Source: Vanilla planifolia (Eukaryota > Streptophyta > Magnoliopsida > Asparagales > Orchidaceae). Taken from it: DNA of 64,000 nt. A program made the translations under genes and the position numbers. The DNA is taken from the NCBI GenBank assembly GCA_023846275.1, contig CM043875.1:10163958-10227957 (forward strand), in the 5' to 3' direction. The notes under the pieces are model-generated. The model saw only the letters and a list, made by a program, of their open reading frames with translations. It ran no database searches and was not told where the DNA came from. Shown here in pieces: positions 36,510-48,146 of this stretch. Positions within the stretch are counted from its first letter, which is position 1. Each line of letters begins with the position of its first letter.

Positions 36510-39349
36510 GATATCATCAAAGTGGGAATAAACTTTAGAGGAAATCAACCTAGTTAATGGGGTAATATTACTACTTTGATGATTACTTTCTAATTAGTGT
36601 ACATATATTTCCTTAAAATCTTCCTTTATTAGCATGATGGTACCACTTGTTAGAATATATTTCTTTAAATATTATTGTAATTTTCTTTTACTCTATAATT
36701 TTAAATAAAAGTGATATACAATATCTTGGAAACTACTACATGTTAGGGAAAAGTTATCTAATAAGCAAAGAAACATCCCTTTTCATTTTCATTAATACAT
36801 AGTATAGCTATGTCTAGTATTCTAAAAAATTAAGAGGCATTGAAATAACATCATAGGATTCTACATCACATTACAATATCTAAACTTTCTTAAAGAATTT
36901 TTAAAATAATAAATTAGTCATCTTTTTTCAATTAGTCAATTCTAGAGGAGGGTTTAGAAATGGCAAAACATAAAGCTAATCTAGGTTTGTACTGCACTTT
37001 CCTTGAATTTGGCTTATAAGTCTTATTGATGTTATGAAATTTCTCATCTAAATTTCTCAATTTTCATATCATTAGTTCTAAACCCAACCTCACTTGCCTC
37101 AAGTCTTGTTGCTACGTGAGCCACAAGAGTTGGATGTTGTTCCTTGTGAGTTAGTGAAGAACTCTCAACATATCAATCTTTGTTAAGGTTCTTTGGATAA
37201 AATCATTTGGAGTAGCTCTCACATTGTATTGGACACTATGTATGGTGGCAATAAAGTATCCAAAAGAAAAATTTATTTTCTTTCTATAAGATGGGCTTTT
37301 TAGGACTTTAATAATCTCAGTCAATCTAATGATAACCTAACCCAAGTGAAACAAATCCCCTTTCAAGTAGTATTATGTAACCATGGAGATCCAAGGGGTT
37401 ACATTTTGTTTTTCTCCTACCATTGGCATCATAGATACTTTAAAAAGTAATTTTTTTACATTTTGATTTGGAAGCCTGGAGGATGATCATGCTATGAAAT
37501 TGTTTATTTCACTATAGTCAAAAACATTATCCTGAAAACGTGGCCATAAGGAAGGTTTAAAAAGATGGGTATGCCATAGAATCCATTTAGATAATCTTTT
37601 ATGATCTCAATTTCAATGTTTTAAGGATAAGAGGTGCTTAAACTATAGTCTTTACCAACTATGAGATTGTTATAAAAATGCTTTAGTAATTCTAAATTAA
37701 TGAATAGTTGATTTGAGGGACCCTCTCTTTTCTTATTCCATAAAACATTTGCAACAATGGTTCCAATGAATGATAACTCAAATTTAGGTAGAATTCTTTT
37801 GGCTATGATCATCATGCACACTTCCATGTTCTCATATCTTCACAATCTACTTTAGAGTGAAAAACCTTCCCATTAACTATATAACTTGTGGATGCCTTTT
37901 TTATGGTTTTAGATCATTTGTACAATGTTCTTGTATGCTTTACCACTTTGCTTATGCAAATATAATAAGTTATTCTCAACAATGGGAAGTTCAATTGATT
38001 CTTAAGGTAAATAATTTGTTTGGTTAAGTTTATCGATACACGAAACATTCAAAACCAAATATTAGAAAATCTTCTTTAATTTCATAGATTAAGCTAGCAT
38101 TTTACTTAGAAGGTTGAATTCATTCCTTACAGCATTCGATACAAGTAATATGGATGATGGAGAAGGTCGAGTAAGCAGGTGGACAAGGAGTGAACCAAGG
38201 TGAAAACATGATTTTCACTAGAGAAACCACCACTTGTTGACAAGCTTTGTGCTAATGGCCCATAATCCTCATGAAAGTGTTCTTTAAAATGCTTTATCTT
38301 CCTTAGTTGGAGTGTTTAATCATAAAGTAGGAAAACCATAATGATGGGTCTCCTTATCTAGCATGACAATATCGAATTATATGAACCTCATGATGGTACA
38401 ATTAGATGCTCTCTAGCTCAATAATCTTTTGAAAATCAAACATTACAATAATTGTTTTCATTCCTTCAATTTTCTTTAGTTTCTAGGCTAATACCTTGGG
38501 TATGTCCTTTGATATGTAAATCCAAATTGTACAGGCAATGGTCTCCATCGTACCAATATGATAATTATTTAAAACTTAATTTAACTAATTTTTTAATTTT
38601 TATGTTTAATTTTTTAATATTTTGTTAATTTTTAATCATTGATAGATTCAAAAGTTCTTTCTCTCAAATTTTGTTTCCAATTAATCCTTTAAAATAACAT
38701 GATGCTTTTAATTCTAATCCTTAGTGAAATTATTTAAACAAACTATCTATCATAAGCATTGATTTTCAATATTTTGTCATTCTAAAATGATTTGCAGTTT
38801 CAATCATGTTTGAAGATGGATTGTAAATAAAGTTTCTAGGTACACATTGTTGCAACTATAGGATTATCTAATTCTCTTATTTAGGTCTCATTAAGCTCAT
38901 TTTCTAGTGAATAGAAAATTATATTCCTTAATGGTTTAAGTTTTCAAATAAATTTAAGAACTAATAGAAAGATAAAAATAATTATCAATTTTATCATAGT
39001 GAGCAAAGAATTCAATCATCAAGCAGGGCTTTTCTACATGGGTACTTGTCATTGAGACACATCCACACATTGACCTAGGCTTCAAATTTAGGAACCCAAG
39101 TCATGTTTTTAGATGTGTTTTAATGTGCAAAGATCATAGTTTAAATCCTTTGCACAAAAAATACTTCCTTTAGGTATCCTTGTAAATTTATTAGCTTTTG
39201 TAGTAGTAGACATATTAAATGAGAAATTAATAGAGATGCGACCAAAATATGAGTAATAATTAAAACAATTCTTGATGGACCAGTAACATAAGAAGCACAC
39301 TTAATAAAAATACTTTCATATTCATTAATAGTTGCATGGAATTTACTAA
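36510..39349 (-). other. Unreadable interior of the copia-like element
   Basis: This should hold integrase, RT and RNase H of the element, but no motif could be read in any minus-strand frame. The one open frame, 37621-37827 minus (68 codons, starting MEVCMMIIAKRILPKF), has a slight resemblance to the plant transposon-type domain found in the env-like ORF of some Sireviruses, in keeping with its place between pol and the 3' LTR. That is a weak inference. Confidence 0.35.
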
Positions 39350-40060
39350 AGTTAAAAATGCATAATTTAGCATCATCTAATAAAGATATATTCTCTTCTT
39401 TAATTTGATCGCATTGTTCAAGAATATGATGCTTATGTTTAGCACAAGATCTTTAGAATTAGCATATTTAGCAAATAATTTCAAATGTTCATCAACCACT
39501 TCATCATAAGATTGCGATAGTTCATCATTAACAAATATGGAAGAGCTTACCTTATTGTTTAAAGAGGTCCTTTTATGAATAACTACCATTAGAAAAGTGG
39601 AAACTAAGGTGCTAGTAGAATTGTACCTTATCCTTTTTTCTTAGTTTTTCATCTTCTTCTTCTCTTTCTTTACTGTATTAGAAATTTGAGGTTTAGTTTT
39701 ATCATAAAAACTACCTTGCACTTACGCTGACTCAAAACAAGTACTAAGCAAAAATGTTCTTGCTAATCTCTTCACTAAAAGCTTAAAATAAGATGTGTAC
39801 ATATCTTGAATTTGTTGCATTAATTTAATTAATTTTTCATCATTAAACAAATTAGAAGAGTGTATTTCGTGATTGATTTCAAATAAATACCAAATTTAAA
39901 AATCAATTCTTCTAATAAAAGCTTTAAAATTCACTTTCCATTGAAGATAATGAGTTAAGACAAATAATGGAGGGGTTTCAGTGATAAAGCTTTCACTAAA
40001 ATAAAAATTAGAAAACTAAATGCAACAAAAAATTAGAAGGGCTAACAAAGGATCCACTAA
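39350..40060 (-). pseudogene. copia/Sirevirus gag remnant
   Basis: On the minus strand, right after the primer-binding site, the frame reads YLQWKVNFKAFIRRID with WYLFEI nearby, matching the Gag N-terminal block (Y--WK-RM-A-I---D---W). Further on come LFNDEKLIKLMQQIQDMYTS, and from 39589 to 39377 an open segment with ELSQSYDEVVDEHLKLFAKY, resembling the coiled-coil region at the C-terminal end of Sirevirus Gag. Stop codons and a frameshift separate the pieces. No CCHC knuckle was seen between them. Confidence 0.5.
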
Positions 40061-40090
40061 AAGATGATAAGCCTTTTAAATGAGAACCGT

Positions 40091-40102
40091 ATTTTAGTAC
40101 CA
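40091..40102 (-). promoter_or_regulatory. Decayed primer-binding site
   Basis: The plus strand ATTTTAGTACCA is the complement of TGGTACTAAAAT, which matches TGGTATCAGAGC at eight of twelve positions with transitions elsewhere. It follows CTCCAATAAG, the decayed form of the usual LTR end and spacer, and precedes gag at the expected distance. Confidence 0.45.
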
Positions 40103-40104
40103 CT

Positions 40105-42010
40105 TATTGGAGATAAATGGCATACCAAGAGTGTAATAGTGAATTGATGACATAAACATTTTGCAAAAATCTTTCAAACAATAATATCCAACTAAAGCTT
40201 TCTTAAATTGAAAATATTTGATCAACACCTTTTTCAATATTCTTAAGCTAAGAAAATGTTAAACAAAACTTTGATGACAATTCTTATTTCAATTTTCTTC
40301 TCTAAGGCTATAATTGTAATAATAAGAAATGCATAAGAAGTTGAAGCAAGTCAAGCAAGCAAAGGAGAGCTTAGATTTTTAGGTGGCATGACTTATGCCC
40401 AAGACTACATCCAACCCAATACAACCATGATTTGTTTTTCATCAAACACATCCCATAAACCACTCCATGAGATATGATTGGGATCAGCTCTCTCCATACT
40501 CAATGGCTAAGAGCATGAACAACACTCCACACACTTTATGGTTTAGAGCATGGCCATAAAAGGAAAAATAAAAGAAGCAAGTACAAGCCACACACTTGAA
40601 TGTCAACTAAGTGTACAAGTACAAGCATCTAATCTACTGGATTGTAAAAATAAAGTTACAACTTGAACAAGCACTTGTGTGGTGACACTTGTAAATGCTA
40701 GTGGATATTCCTTGTAAATTTTTCTTTCTATCTCTCAATAAAATTAATTTTGTAAGAAACTATTCTAGATTTCACAGGGAAAGCTCTTTAGTTAGAACTT
40801 GAGAAGTATTACCTCCATCTCTATTTATTTCTCTGATTGAAACTAGTTACTCTAACCAAGTTTTACTTTCCACATTATGCTAAGTGGTTCCTTAATACTT
40901 ATTAATCAATCGCAATCTTATTTCTAAAGGGGTTTATATATCACACTACGTAGGACCCACATACATGCCCATGAATAGATCTCTAATAAGGAAATATGCT
41001 TTTATTCTATGACTGAACTATCTATTTTCTAACATTCACAATTGTTTTATCCATATGAAAGGTGGATAATATCATATGAAGCTTATATATTAAATTAATC
41101 ATATAATTCATTAGAATATTATTGTATTATATGAAACTTCTGGGTTTTCCAAACCTTTGTTATTCAGACCACCCAAAACCAAATGCACTTTACAATATAA
41201 ATCACCATACTATAAGAATATTTTGTATTGTGCACATATAATACTTAGTTTTAATACTTATATTCCCTTTTATTGTTTGAACTATACAATGTACTAGCTC
41301 ATAGAATACAATGATATTTTTATAATCTAAATATTCTATTATTTTCATGTTATGTTTCCTTTAAATTAATGATTTTGTACAATAAATAATATCACACGTG
41401 AAATTCTCTATATTTCTATTCGTTATAGATTGCTCCGTGTGCATGCCTAGTTAAATTATTCGATCACTAATACATGGTTCATTCGAACATATCATAATGT
41501 CCAGTCATATGGTCATATCACTTAATTTCTTAATGAATTAGTGATAAATCTTGTTTATACTATTTGATTTATTTATCATATACTACAGATATGCTAATCA
41601 TGTTATATGAAGTAGGATTCTTAACATATGATCAATGCAATTTTAACCACTTTATAATTAATTGTCTCAAATTAAAATTTTATCATTCTTTGTTGACCAT
41701 TCTCTATAACCTCATTCATTGTTTTCCACAAAATTAGTTGATTTGAAGTCAAAATCTTGAAGTGCAAGCAATTTAGGTTTTATAAATTAAGGCTAATTCT
41801 ATTAGGTGATATGCAAATATTTCTTTAATTGAAGTCAAAGCTATTGAGTATAAATAGTATCTTATTTTAAATCCTTACCACATGCCTTAGCAAATAAGGA
41901 AACCTTGTACACATTTAGGACACAGGAATCCATCTTCTTTTTCAAGTGAATTGGTGGATGACTTCTTCTTTCTTGTCTGTAAGTATCTAAACTTGTTAAC
42001 CAAGGGCTTT
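40105..42010 (-). repeat. 5' LTR of the copia-like element
   Basis: It aligns with the 3' LTR from about 40250 (TGTTAAACAAAACTTTGATG) to about 42000 (GGTGGATGA, CTTGTCTGTAAGTATC). The left edge at 40105 follows from the primer-binding site. The final few hundred bases of the right side, including the terminal ATAACA, are missing. Confidence 0.5.
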
Positions 42011-42950
42011 TGAGGTGTGATGCCCACAAGTTGGGTATGCAGGAGGGTGAATTTTAAGCTTTTGAAACTTTAAGTATAGTAAGAAAAAATTATTGTAGCA
42101 ACTTCAAATCAATGTGATTAGAAAATAGTGTGTTAGTTTTTGAAAATCTTTGTGTAACTTGTAAACTATGAAATATCAAGTCAAAGATAAAAATCATGCA
42201 TGATTTTTAGATGATTTGTTCTAAACAATGACTAAGTTTTCAAAAAATCAACTATTCTCTTTTGTTGTAGCTGGCAAGCATGAACTTTGTGAAACAACTG
42301 CACTACAAAACCAGAAGAATTTTTATAATAACAATAACAAGATATTCAACACTCAAAAAATTTAAGTCATAAATGCCATACCCTATAGTTATATAAGCAT
42401 TATGACATGAATACTAAATTAAATGGAGAGATGTTACCAAGAAATTTGAGATCTTTTGAAGAAACAACAAATAATAGGTTCTAAAGATCATTCACTAAAT
42501 CAATGTAATACGTAGGTTCAAAATATTGTTCATTTTCTTAGGGATTTGCTAGGTTCATTAGTCTACTATAATTTGTTAGATTTTCTTATTATACTCCTAA
42601 TCTAATTAAGCATGCTTTTAGACACTCCAATAAAAAAAAAATTTTCAAAGTGTTTAATTGGTTCTAGTTTATTGATCTAATGTAGCTCATGTTAGAAGAG
42701 ATAGAGTAATTAAATGCCACTAAGAAGGGTGAGTGATATTTAGTTTGATTCATTTCAATGTGTCATCTTGTAGTTATGATTGAACAATTATTTGGATGAT
42801 TTATAATATTAGTTTGATTGTGACCATAGGTCTATCATTGAAGTATAAAGAGGCATTAGGATAAACATTGTCTAATAATAAGATTGAACTTGTGCATGAA
42901 AGGACACGTCGCTACAAAAGAATGATGTCATAAAGACATGTTACAGTGGA
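42011..42950. other. AT-rich stretch with no recognisable gene
   Basis: No motif was recognised. This is the sequence interrupted by the Tekay-like element; it resumes after 48244. Confidence 0.5.
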
Positions 42951-42955
42951 CATAC
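42951..42955. repeat. Target-site duplication CATAC, left
   Basis: CATAC directly precedes TGTTACACC and is repeated directly after the terminal TGTAACA at 48240-48244. Confidence 0.88.
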
Positions 42956-43147
42956 TGTTACACCGCATTTTTCCTAGGCTGTTTTTTTTTTTGGCATACA
43001 TTATTTTTTTTTTTTTTACATATAGACAGCTCAGATCGTCCCATACCAACCTGAGTAGCCTACGAAAAACATAGGATATAACACATCATTACACACCTAC
43101 TTTCCTTAACAATGTGGATCCCATCTCCCGGGTACACTGTCAACTCA
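42956..43147 (+). repeat. Left terminal inverted repeat (192 bp)
   Basis: It is nearly identical to the reverse complement of 48059-48239. Differences are the lengths of two T runs and a few substitutions. Similarity stops at CAACTCA; beyond it the left side continues as LTR (GGATTTATGACTCC) and the right side as pol. Confidence 0.9.
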
Positions 43148-45000
43148 GGATTTATGACTCCTGAATTAACAGATGGACTCGCGCAATGTTACTCCTACTA
43201 GACCCAATACTCCTATCCCATACCGATAGGAGAACCGATCTAATAGAAGTCTGAACCCCCACAGTAAGTTCCATAGTCATGTAATGACCTCACCATCAAA
43301 AAAAAAATATATAACATCCACAGAATAAATATATAAATATAGCACTCCACACACTATAGCACCAAAACAATAGATAAGACAGTGAATGGAAACTACATCA
43401 CAAGAATAAGATCCAAGTCCAACAAGTGCAACATCATCCAACTAGATACATAAGTCAGATTCATCCTCACACAATACCTAACATAAGAATAATAGCATCA
43501 ATCACACTAACCAAATGTCTCAGAAATCACAGATCAGATATCCTCCACTAGCCTGCTGACCACGATCCCACCTAATCTGGGTGGCGTCAAGTCTGCCGAG
43601 CCGCTGGAAAAGTATAGATAATAAAGGAATGAGCTACGCCCAGTAGGAAAGACAGCTAGTAAAACTCACATGCAAGAGAAGGATAATAGCAAGAGTATAG
43701 GAATACAGCATAACAATGTATGGTGGAAAGGCACTCTCAGTCCCAGACTCCGACCAACCACAGTCACCCCTAGTCACACCAGAGTAGCTCTCCTCTGGGT
43801 TTCCAGGTAGCATGCCAGCGGGACACACCCATCTCTGCGCACGCATGGTGCCTAGGCAAAGCATGCCAGCGGGACACGCCCATCTCTGCCCACGCATCAC
43901 AACGCCTAGCACCCGACACCGCAGCGTCTCTCGTCAATCAATCTTCTGGAGACTATAGACAGAACCAGTCACATAGATCTCTAGCCAACGTAAGACACCC
44001 TTGCCACCCTCAGGCACGCAGGCCTACACACTTGGCTAGCCACGGCGAGTCACCCCTGCCACTGCCACTCTCAGGCGCGCAGGCCTACACTCATGGACCA
44101 GAAGAGATTGACTCAGCCACCGTCCCAAGAAGTCCTCTCCCAACAATTTCCATAGAAGCCACGCCCCTACAGTCATTGCTAAGCTATAACTCCAAGATTC
44201 GGGAACATGTGTCCAGATACAACAAGGCGCATACCAGTCCACATGTATACTGTGGAAGCTAAGTCTGTACCGTACAGTTACCTACCACAACCACCCTAAA
44301 ACATCATATAGGGTCTATAGTAGTCCGGTCCAATATGCCAATCCGTGAAATATGCCAACACTGAGTAAACTGACTCAAACCATGCCATTGCCATCCAAGC
44401 AACACAAACTGTACCAAAATTCTGACTATTCTGGTAGCACTTACCCAAGTGTCACACTTCCTTCCAACTAATCCAGCTGCACTGAATTTATGGATAATTT
44501 CCAACAGTCAATTTAACTTGGCTATGTGATTTCCAAAAATCACCTTTTTCTCACTTCAGGAAATTTTTAAATTCCAAAATCAATTTCCGCCCTTTATCCA
44601 TTTTCCGAAATTCGGAATAAATTTCCGAATAAAATTTAAATTCCACATATATCCTTTTTCCGAAAATTCGGATTAATTTCCGAAATTAAATTTTCCTCCG
44701 CGTCGCGCCGTTCGTCCGCGCCGAATCTCCTGAACCGGATCTCGCCACCGGTTCGGGTCTTCGCGCTGAATCGAGAACCCACCGGCCGAATATTTAATCC
44801 AATTTTCCAGCCGACGTTTAGCATTTAATTATTAATAAATATTGAATAATTACAATTACTTAATTAACTAAACCGTAATTAATCTAATCCATCTCCTTCC
44901 TCCGCCCGGCGCCCGCGAAACCCTAGCCGACGATTCCTCCGGGAAAATTCCGTTTCCCCCGTCGATTTCCGGCGACCGAGATCAAGGAGAAACAAGGTGG
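42956..45000 (+). repeat. 5' LTR-like region (about 2 kb)
   Basis: Non-coding sequence between the left terminus and the gag leader. It has a CA-rich U3 texture and an imperfect 51-bp duplication (AGCATGCCAGCGGGACAC at 43809 and 43860). A second loose repeat carries GCAGGCCTACAC near 44020 and 44080. An AT-rich segment (44530-44660) holds several TTCCGAAATTCGGA-like words, and a GC-rich end (44690-44990) has a CGAAACCCTAGCCG leader typical of plant R/U5 regions. The right border cannot be fixed because there is no second LTR and no primer-binding site. Confidence 0.6.
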
Positions 45001-45047
45001 GGAGAACTGTTGGTCATTTTATTATACTATGGTAGTCCGTATGCCAA

Positions 45048-45845
45048 ATGCCAAATGACGACTCTAATGCCAGATTAGTTGCTTTTGACAGTATGGCTGG
45101 TACCAGGAGACTTCCCTTTCGTGGAGCAGCTAGAGGCAGACCTGTATCTGCTACTCCTACCCCGGAGACGATCCCAGCATTGCCAGTTGAGCCAGCCGTG
45201 GATCGTTGGATCGATGCCTTTATGCGGTTGCGTCCACGGAGCTTCAGTGGGTCGACTGACCCAGCGGTGGTAGATGACTGGATGGCTCATATGCTTGAGC
45301 TGTTTGATGCCTTGGGATGTCCGTTCGGCAGGAGGGTAGTACTTGCTGCTCTAGTATTGGAGGGAGAGGCTGCTACCTGGTGGAGAGGCCAGCGGTGCGC
45401 TGTGTTTGGGGAGGTCCAGAACAGCGAGATAGCTTGGGAGGACTTTGTTGAGGCATTCAGGGAGTGCTACATTCCGGCTTCTGCCATGTCTCAGTTCAGG
45501 AGGGACCTTATACACCTCAAACAGGGCCAGATGTCAGTGAACGACTACTTATCGAGATTCACATATCTGGCGAGGTACGCCGCAGAGCTGGTACCATCTG
45601 AGGAGCGCAGATGTGAGATGTTCTTGGAGGGACTACGTCCTATGCTACAGCGTCAGTTGGTTGTGAGCCAGTTTGCCAGATTTCGTGACTTGGTGGAGGC
45701 TGCGAGATCCGTTGAGCTTATTGACATCCGGATGGAGGCCCAGAGAGGGGATCACAACAAGAGGAAGGAATTCAGAAATGCCCAACAGAACAAAAAGGGC
45801 AAAAGACAAAGAGGCCATCGTGGTACTCAGGAGGGCGTGTTCTAG
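45048..45845 (+). CDS. gag: Gag of the Tekay-like Ty3 element
   Basis: A 265-residue Gag structural protein that would form the cytoplasmic virus-like particle and package element RNA. Residues about 50-225 carry the Retrotrans_gag core: RWIDAFMRLRPRSFSGS, then VVDDWMAHMLELFDALGC, EGEAATWWRG (the conserved WW), and LKQGQMSVNDYLSRFTYLAR followed by FLEGLRP. The C-terminus is Lys/Arg-rich (NKKGKRQRGHRG), as expected for RNA binding. The start at 45048 is the first ATG in this frame; an alternative is MAGTRR at 45093. An upstream ATG at 45041 reaches a stop after five codons. The frame ends with TAG at 45843 although the same frame continues as pol, so this stop separates Gag from Pol where the lineage normally has one continuous polyprotein. 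It is either a nonsense mutation or a readthrough stop. Confidence 0.88.
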   Translation: MPNDDSNARLVAFDSMAGTRRLPFRGAARGRPVSATPTPETIPALPVEPAVDRWIDAFMRLRPRSFSGSTDPAVVDDWMAHMLELFDALGCPFGRRVVLAALVLEGEAATWWRGQRCAVFGEVQNSEIAWEDFVEAFRECYIPASAMSQFRRDLIHLKQGQMSVNDYLSRFTYLARYAAELVPSEERRCEMFLEGLRPMLQRQLVVSQFARFRDLVEAARSVELIDIRMEAQRGDHNKRKEFRNAQQNKKGKRQRGHRGTQEGVF

Positions 45846-48146
45846 CCACGGCCTATTTCCGAGAGGCCAGTGCAGCAGACAGGTACTCGGACTGGGGGAA
45901 TTATTTGCTACCACTGTCAGCAGCCAGGACACATAAGGTACGACTACCCAGAATGGAAGAAACAGAGGATCACAGGACCGGTTGGTTCATATGGGGGACA
46001 GCCCAGAGTATTTGCATTGACTCAGCAGCAGGCTTCAGAGTCACCAGAGGTGATCACAAGTATGCTTTATTTTGGCAACGTGCAGTGTGTGACTTTGTTT
46101 GATACTGGTGCATCTCATTCTTTTGTTGCTGAGAGGATTTGGAATCAGATATCAGGATCCAAGGGTTATTTAAAAGAACCCTTACTGGTTAGGCTTCCTG
46201 ATGGGAAAGAGATTCCCACTGTTCAGAAGATTGATGGGTCTATTCTGATTAGTGGACACGAGTTCGTGACAGAGTTGATATGTGTACCACTAACAGAGTT
46301 CGACATCATCTTAGGGATGGATTGGTTGTGCTACCATGCAGTGGTTCTGGATTGTTGGGAGAAGAAGGTTAGGATCAGGGTGCCTGGTTCGGAGGATGTG
46401 ATATACTTTGGTCTGAACAGGCAGATTCCCCTAATCTCAGTTCTTCAGGCAGAGAGGCTAGTGAGTAAGGGTTGTACTAGTTGGTTGGCTTATGTGGCAG
46501 ATAGCCAAGCCACCACTACCCCTTTGTCAAATATTCCAGTGGCGAGAGACTTCCCTATGGTTTTTCTAGAGGAGTTGTCTGGACTTCCACCAGCTAGGGA
46601 AGTGGAGTTTTCGATTGATTTGGAGGCAGGAGTAGCTCCTATCGCTAGAGCTCCCTACAGGATGGCTCCAGCCGAGCTAGCAGAGTTGAAGACTCAGTTA
46701 CAGGACCTATTAGACAAGGGACTCATACGCCCCAGTTGTTCACCTTGGGGTGCCCCTGTCTTATTCGTCAAGAAAAAGGATGGTAGTATGAGACTGTGTG
46801 TGAATTATAGGGAATTGAATAAGGTTACGATTCGTAACCGGTACCCTTTACCACGTATTGATGATTTACTAGATCAGCTGCAGGGGGCAACTGTGTTCTC
46901 CAAGATCGACTTGCGTTCGGGTTATCACCAGATTCGGATTAGAGATTCTGATATACCCAAGACAGCCTTCCGTACTAGATATGGACATTATGAGTTCACA
47001 GTGTTACCTTTTGGATTGACTAATGCTCCAGTAGTGTTTATGAATCTGATGCATCAAGTTTTTCATGCTTTCTTGGACCAGTTCGTGATCATATTTATAG
47101 ATGATATATTGATTTATTCCAGAGATAGGGAGGCTCATACAAATCAGTTGAGGACAGTGCTCACAGCACTGCAGGAGAATGAGCTGTATGCAAAATTCTC
47201 CAAGTGTTCTTTTTGGCTAGACTCAGTAGCATTCTTGGGACATATTGTCAGTGCAGAAGGCGTGGCTGTTGATCCTAGCAAGATACGAGCTATTACTGAT
47301 TGGAAACGACTATCTTCTGTCACTAAGATCCGGAGTTTCCTTGGTCTGGCAGGTTATTATAGGAAATTTGTTCCTCACTTTTCTAGGCTGGCCGCTCCAC
47401 TGACACAGCTGACCCAGAAGGGAAAATCTTTTGAGTGGTTAGAGAGTTGTGAGAACAGTTTCTTAGAGCTGAAGCAGAGGCTTAGTACCGCTCTAGTATT
47501 GATTTTACCTACTCAAGGGAAGCCTTATCAGATGTACACTGATGCTTCACATATAGGCTTGGGAGCTGTACTGATGCAGGATGGTAGGGTTGTGGCGTAT
47601 GCTTCGAGACAACTGAAGGATCATGAGAAGAATTATCCCACTCATGATTTGGAGTTAGCTGCTATCATATTTGCCTTAAAAATATGGAGGCATTATTTAT
47701 ATGGAGTATCCGTAGATTGCTTCTCTGATCACAAGAGTCTCAAGTATCTATTCACTCAGAAGGAACTGAATTTGAGACAAAGGAGATGGTTGGAATTGAT
47801 AAAAGACTATGAGCTGGTGATAAATTACTGCGAAGGTAAGGCTAATCCTGTTGCTGATGCTTTGAGCAGGCACGTAGTTATGCATACTATGTTAGTCTGT
47901 GACTCTATACTAGACTTGGATTGGGATGTTGAAAGATGTCAGGAACAGTTGTCTGTTCAGAGACTAGTTCACAGACTCAGCTCGTTGACTATTTGGGCTG
48001 ACTGGTTATCTGAGATGCGTGATCTTCAGCTTTGTGATGAAGAGCTGAAGGAGAAGTTTGAGTTGACGGTGTACCCGGGAGATGGGATCCACATTGTTAA
48101 GGAAAGTAGGTGTGTAATGATGTGTTATATCCTATGTTTTTCGTAG
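45846..48146 (+). CDS. pol: Truncated Pol: protease, RT, RNase H (integrase missing)
   Basis: The frame continues from gag after one TAG; the open stretch can be counted from a GTG at 45870 (758 residues, used for numbering). Residues 13-26 are a zinc knuckle whose last Cys is Tyr ([14 protein letters not shown]). The aspartic protease active site is DTGASHSF at 78-85. RT spans about 262-440, with [10 protein letters not shown] holding Asp347 and FIDDIL holding Asp411/Asp412. RNase H spans about 555-668, with Asp558 (YTDAS), Glu595 (HDLELAA), Asp620 (FSDHKS) and Asp663 (NPVADALSR). All of these catalytic residues look intact. Pol ends at residue 730; residues 731-758 are encoded by the inverted LTR tip. 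Integrase and chromodomain are missing, so this copy could not insert itself. There is no ATG start after the TAG, so expression would need readthrough. Confidence 0.9.
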   Translation, partial: PRPISERPVQQTGTRTGGIICYHCQQPGHIRYDYPEWKKQRITGPVGSYGGQPRVFALTQQQASESPEVITSMLYFGNVQCVTLFDTGASHSFVAERIWNQISGSKGYLKEPLLVRLPDGKEIPTVQKIDGSILISGHEFVTELICVPLTEFDIILGMDWLCYHAVVLDCWEKKVRIRVPGSEDVIYFGLNRQIPLISVLQAERLVSKGCTSWLAYVADSQATTTPLSNIPVARDFPMVFLEELSGLPPAREVEFSIDLEAGVAPIARAPYRMAPAELAELKTQLQDLLDKGLIRPSCSPWGAPVLFVKKKDGSMRLCVNYRELNKVTIRNRYPLPRIDDLLDQLQGATVFSKIDLRSGYHQIRIRDSDIPKTAFRTRYGHYEFTVLPFGLTNAPVVFMNLMHQVFHAFLDQFVIIFIDDILIYSRDREAHTNQLRTVLTALQENELYAKFSKCSFWLDSVAFLGHIVSAEGVAVDPSKIRAITDWKRLSSVTKIRSFLGLAGYYRKFVPHFSRLAAPLTQLTQKGKSFEWLESCENSFLELKQRLSTALVLILPTQGKPYQMYTDASHIGLGAVLMQDGRVVAYASRQLKDHEKNYPTHDLELAAIIFALKIWRHYLYGVSVDCFSDHKSLKYLFTQKELNLRQRRWLELIKDYELVINYCEGKANPVADALSRHVVMHTMLVCDSILDLDWDVERCQEQLSVQRLVHRLSSLTIWADWLSEMRDLQLCDEELKEKFELTVYPGDGIHIVKESRCVMMCYILCFS

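Larger units (their letters stand above)
34364..42010 (-). mobile_element. Decayed Sirevirus-like Ty1/copia element, minus strand
   Basis: The order on the minus strand is LTR (42010 to 40105), decayed primer-binding site (40102-40091), gag (about 40060-39350), unreadable interior, polypurine tract (36509-36497), LTR (36494-34364). LTR copies share many landmarks in the same order, for example TTAAGCAAAACTTTGAT/TTAAACAAAACTTTGAT, CTCCACACACT and TTATATTAAACTAAAT-like blocks. The polypurine tract AAAGGGGGAGAAA preceded by a TTTGATGATATC box is a hallmark of plant Sireviruses. The interior is about 3.6 kb, shorter than an intact element, and RT or integrase motifs could not be read, so pol seems largely deleted or destroyed. 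Outer LTR ends are lost or too diverged to place. Confidence 0.6.

Noticed and set aside
43634-44824. Open frames on both strands inside the Tekay-like LTR
   Set aside because: They cover non-coding LTR sequence with internal duplications and show no domain.
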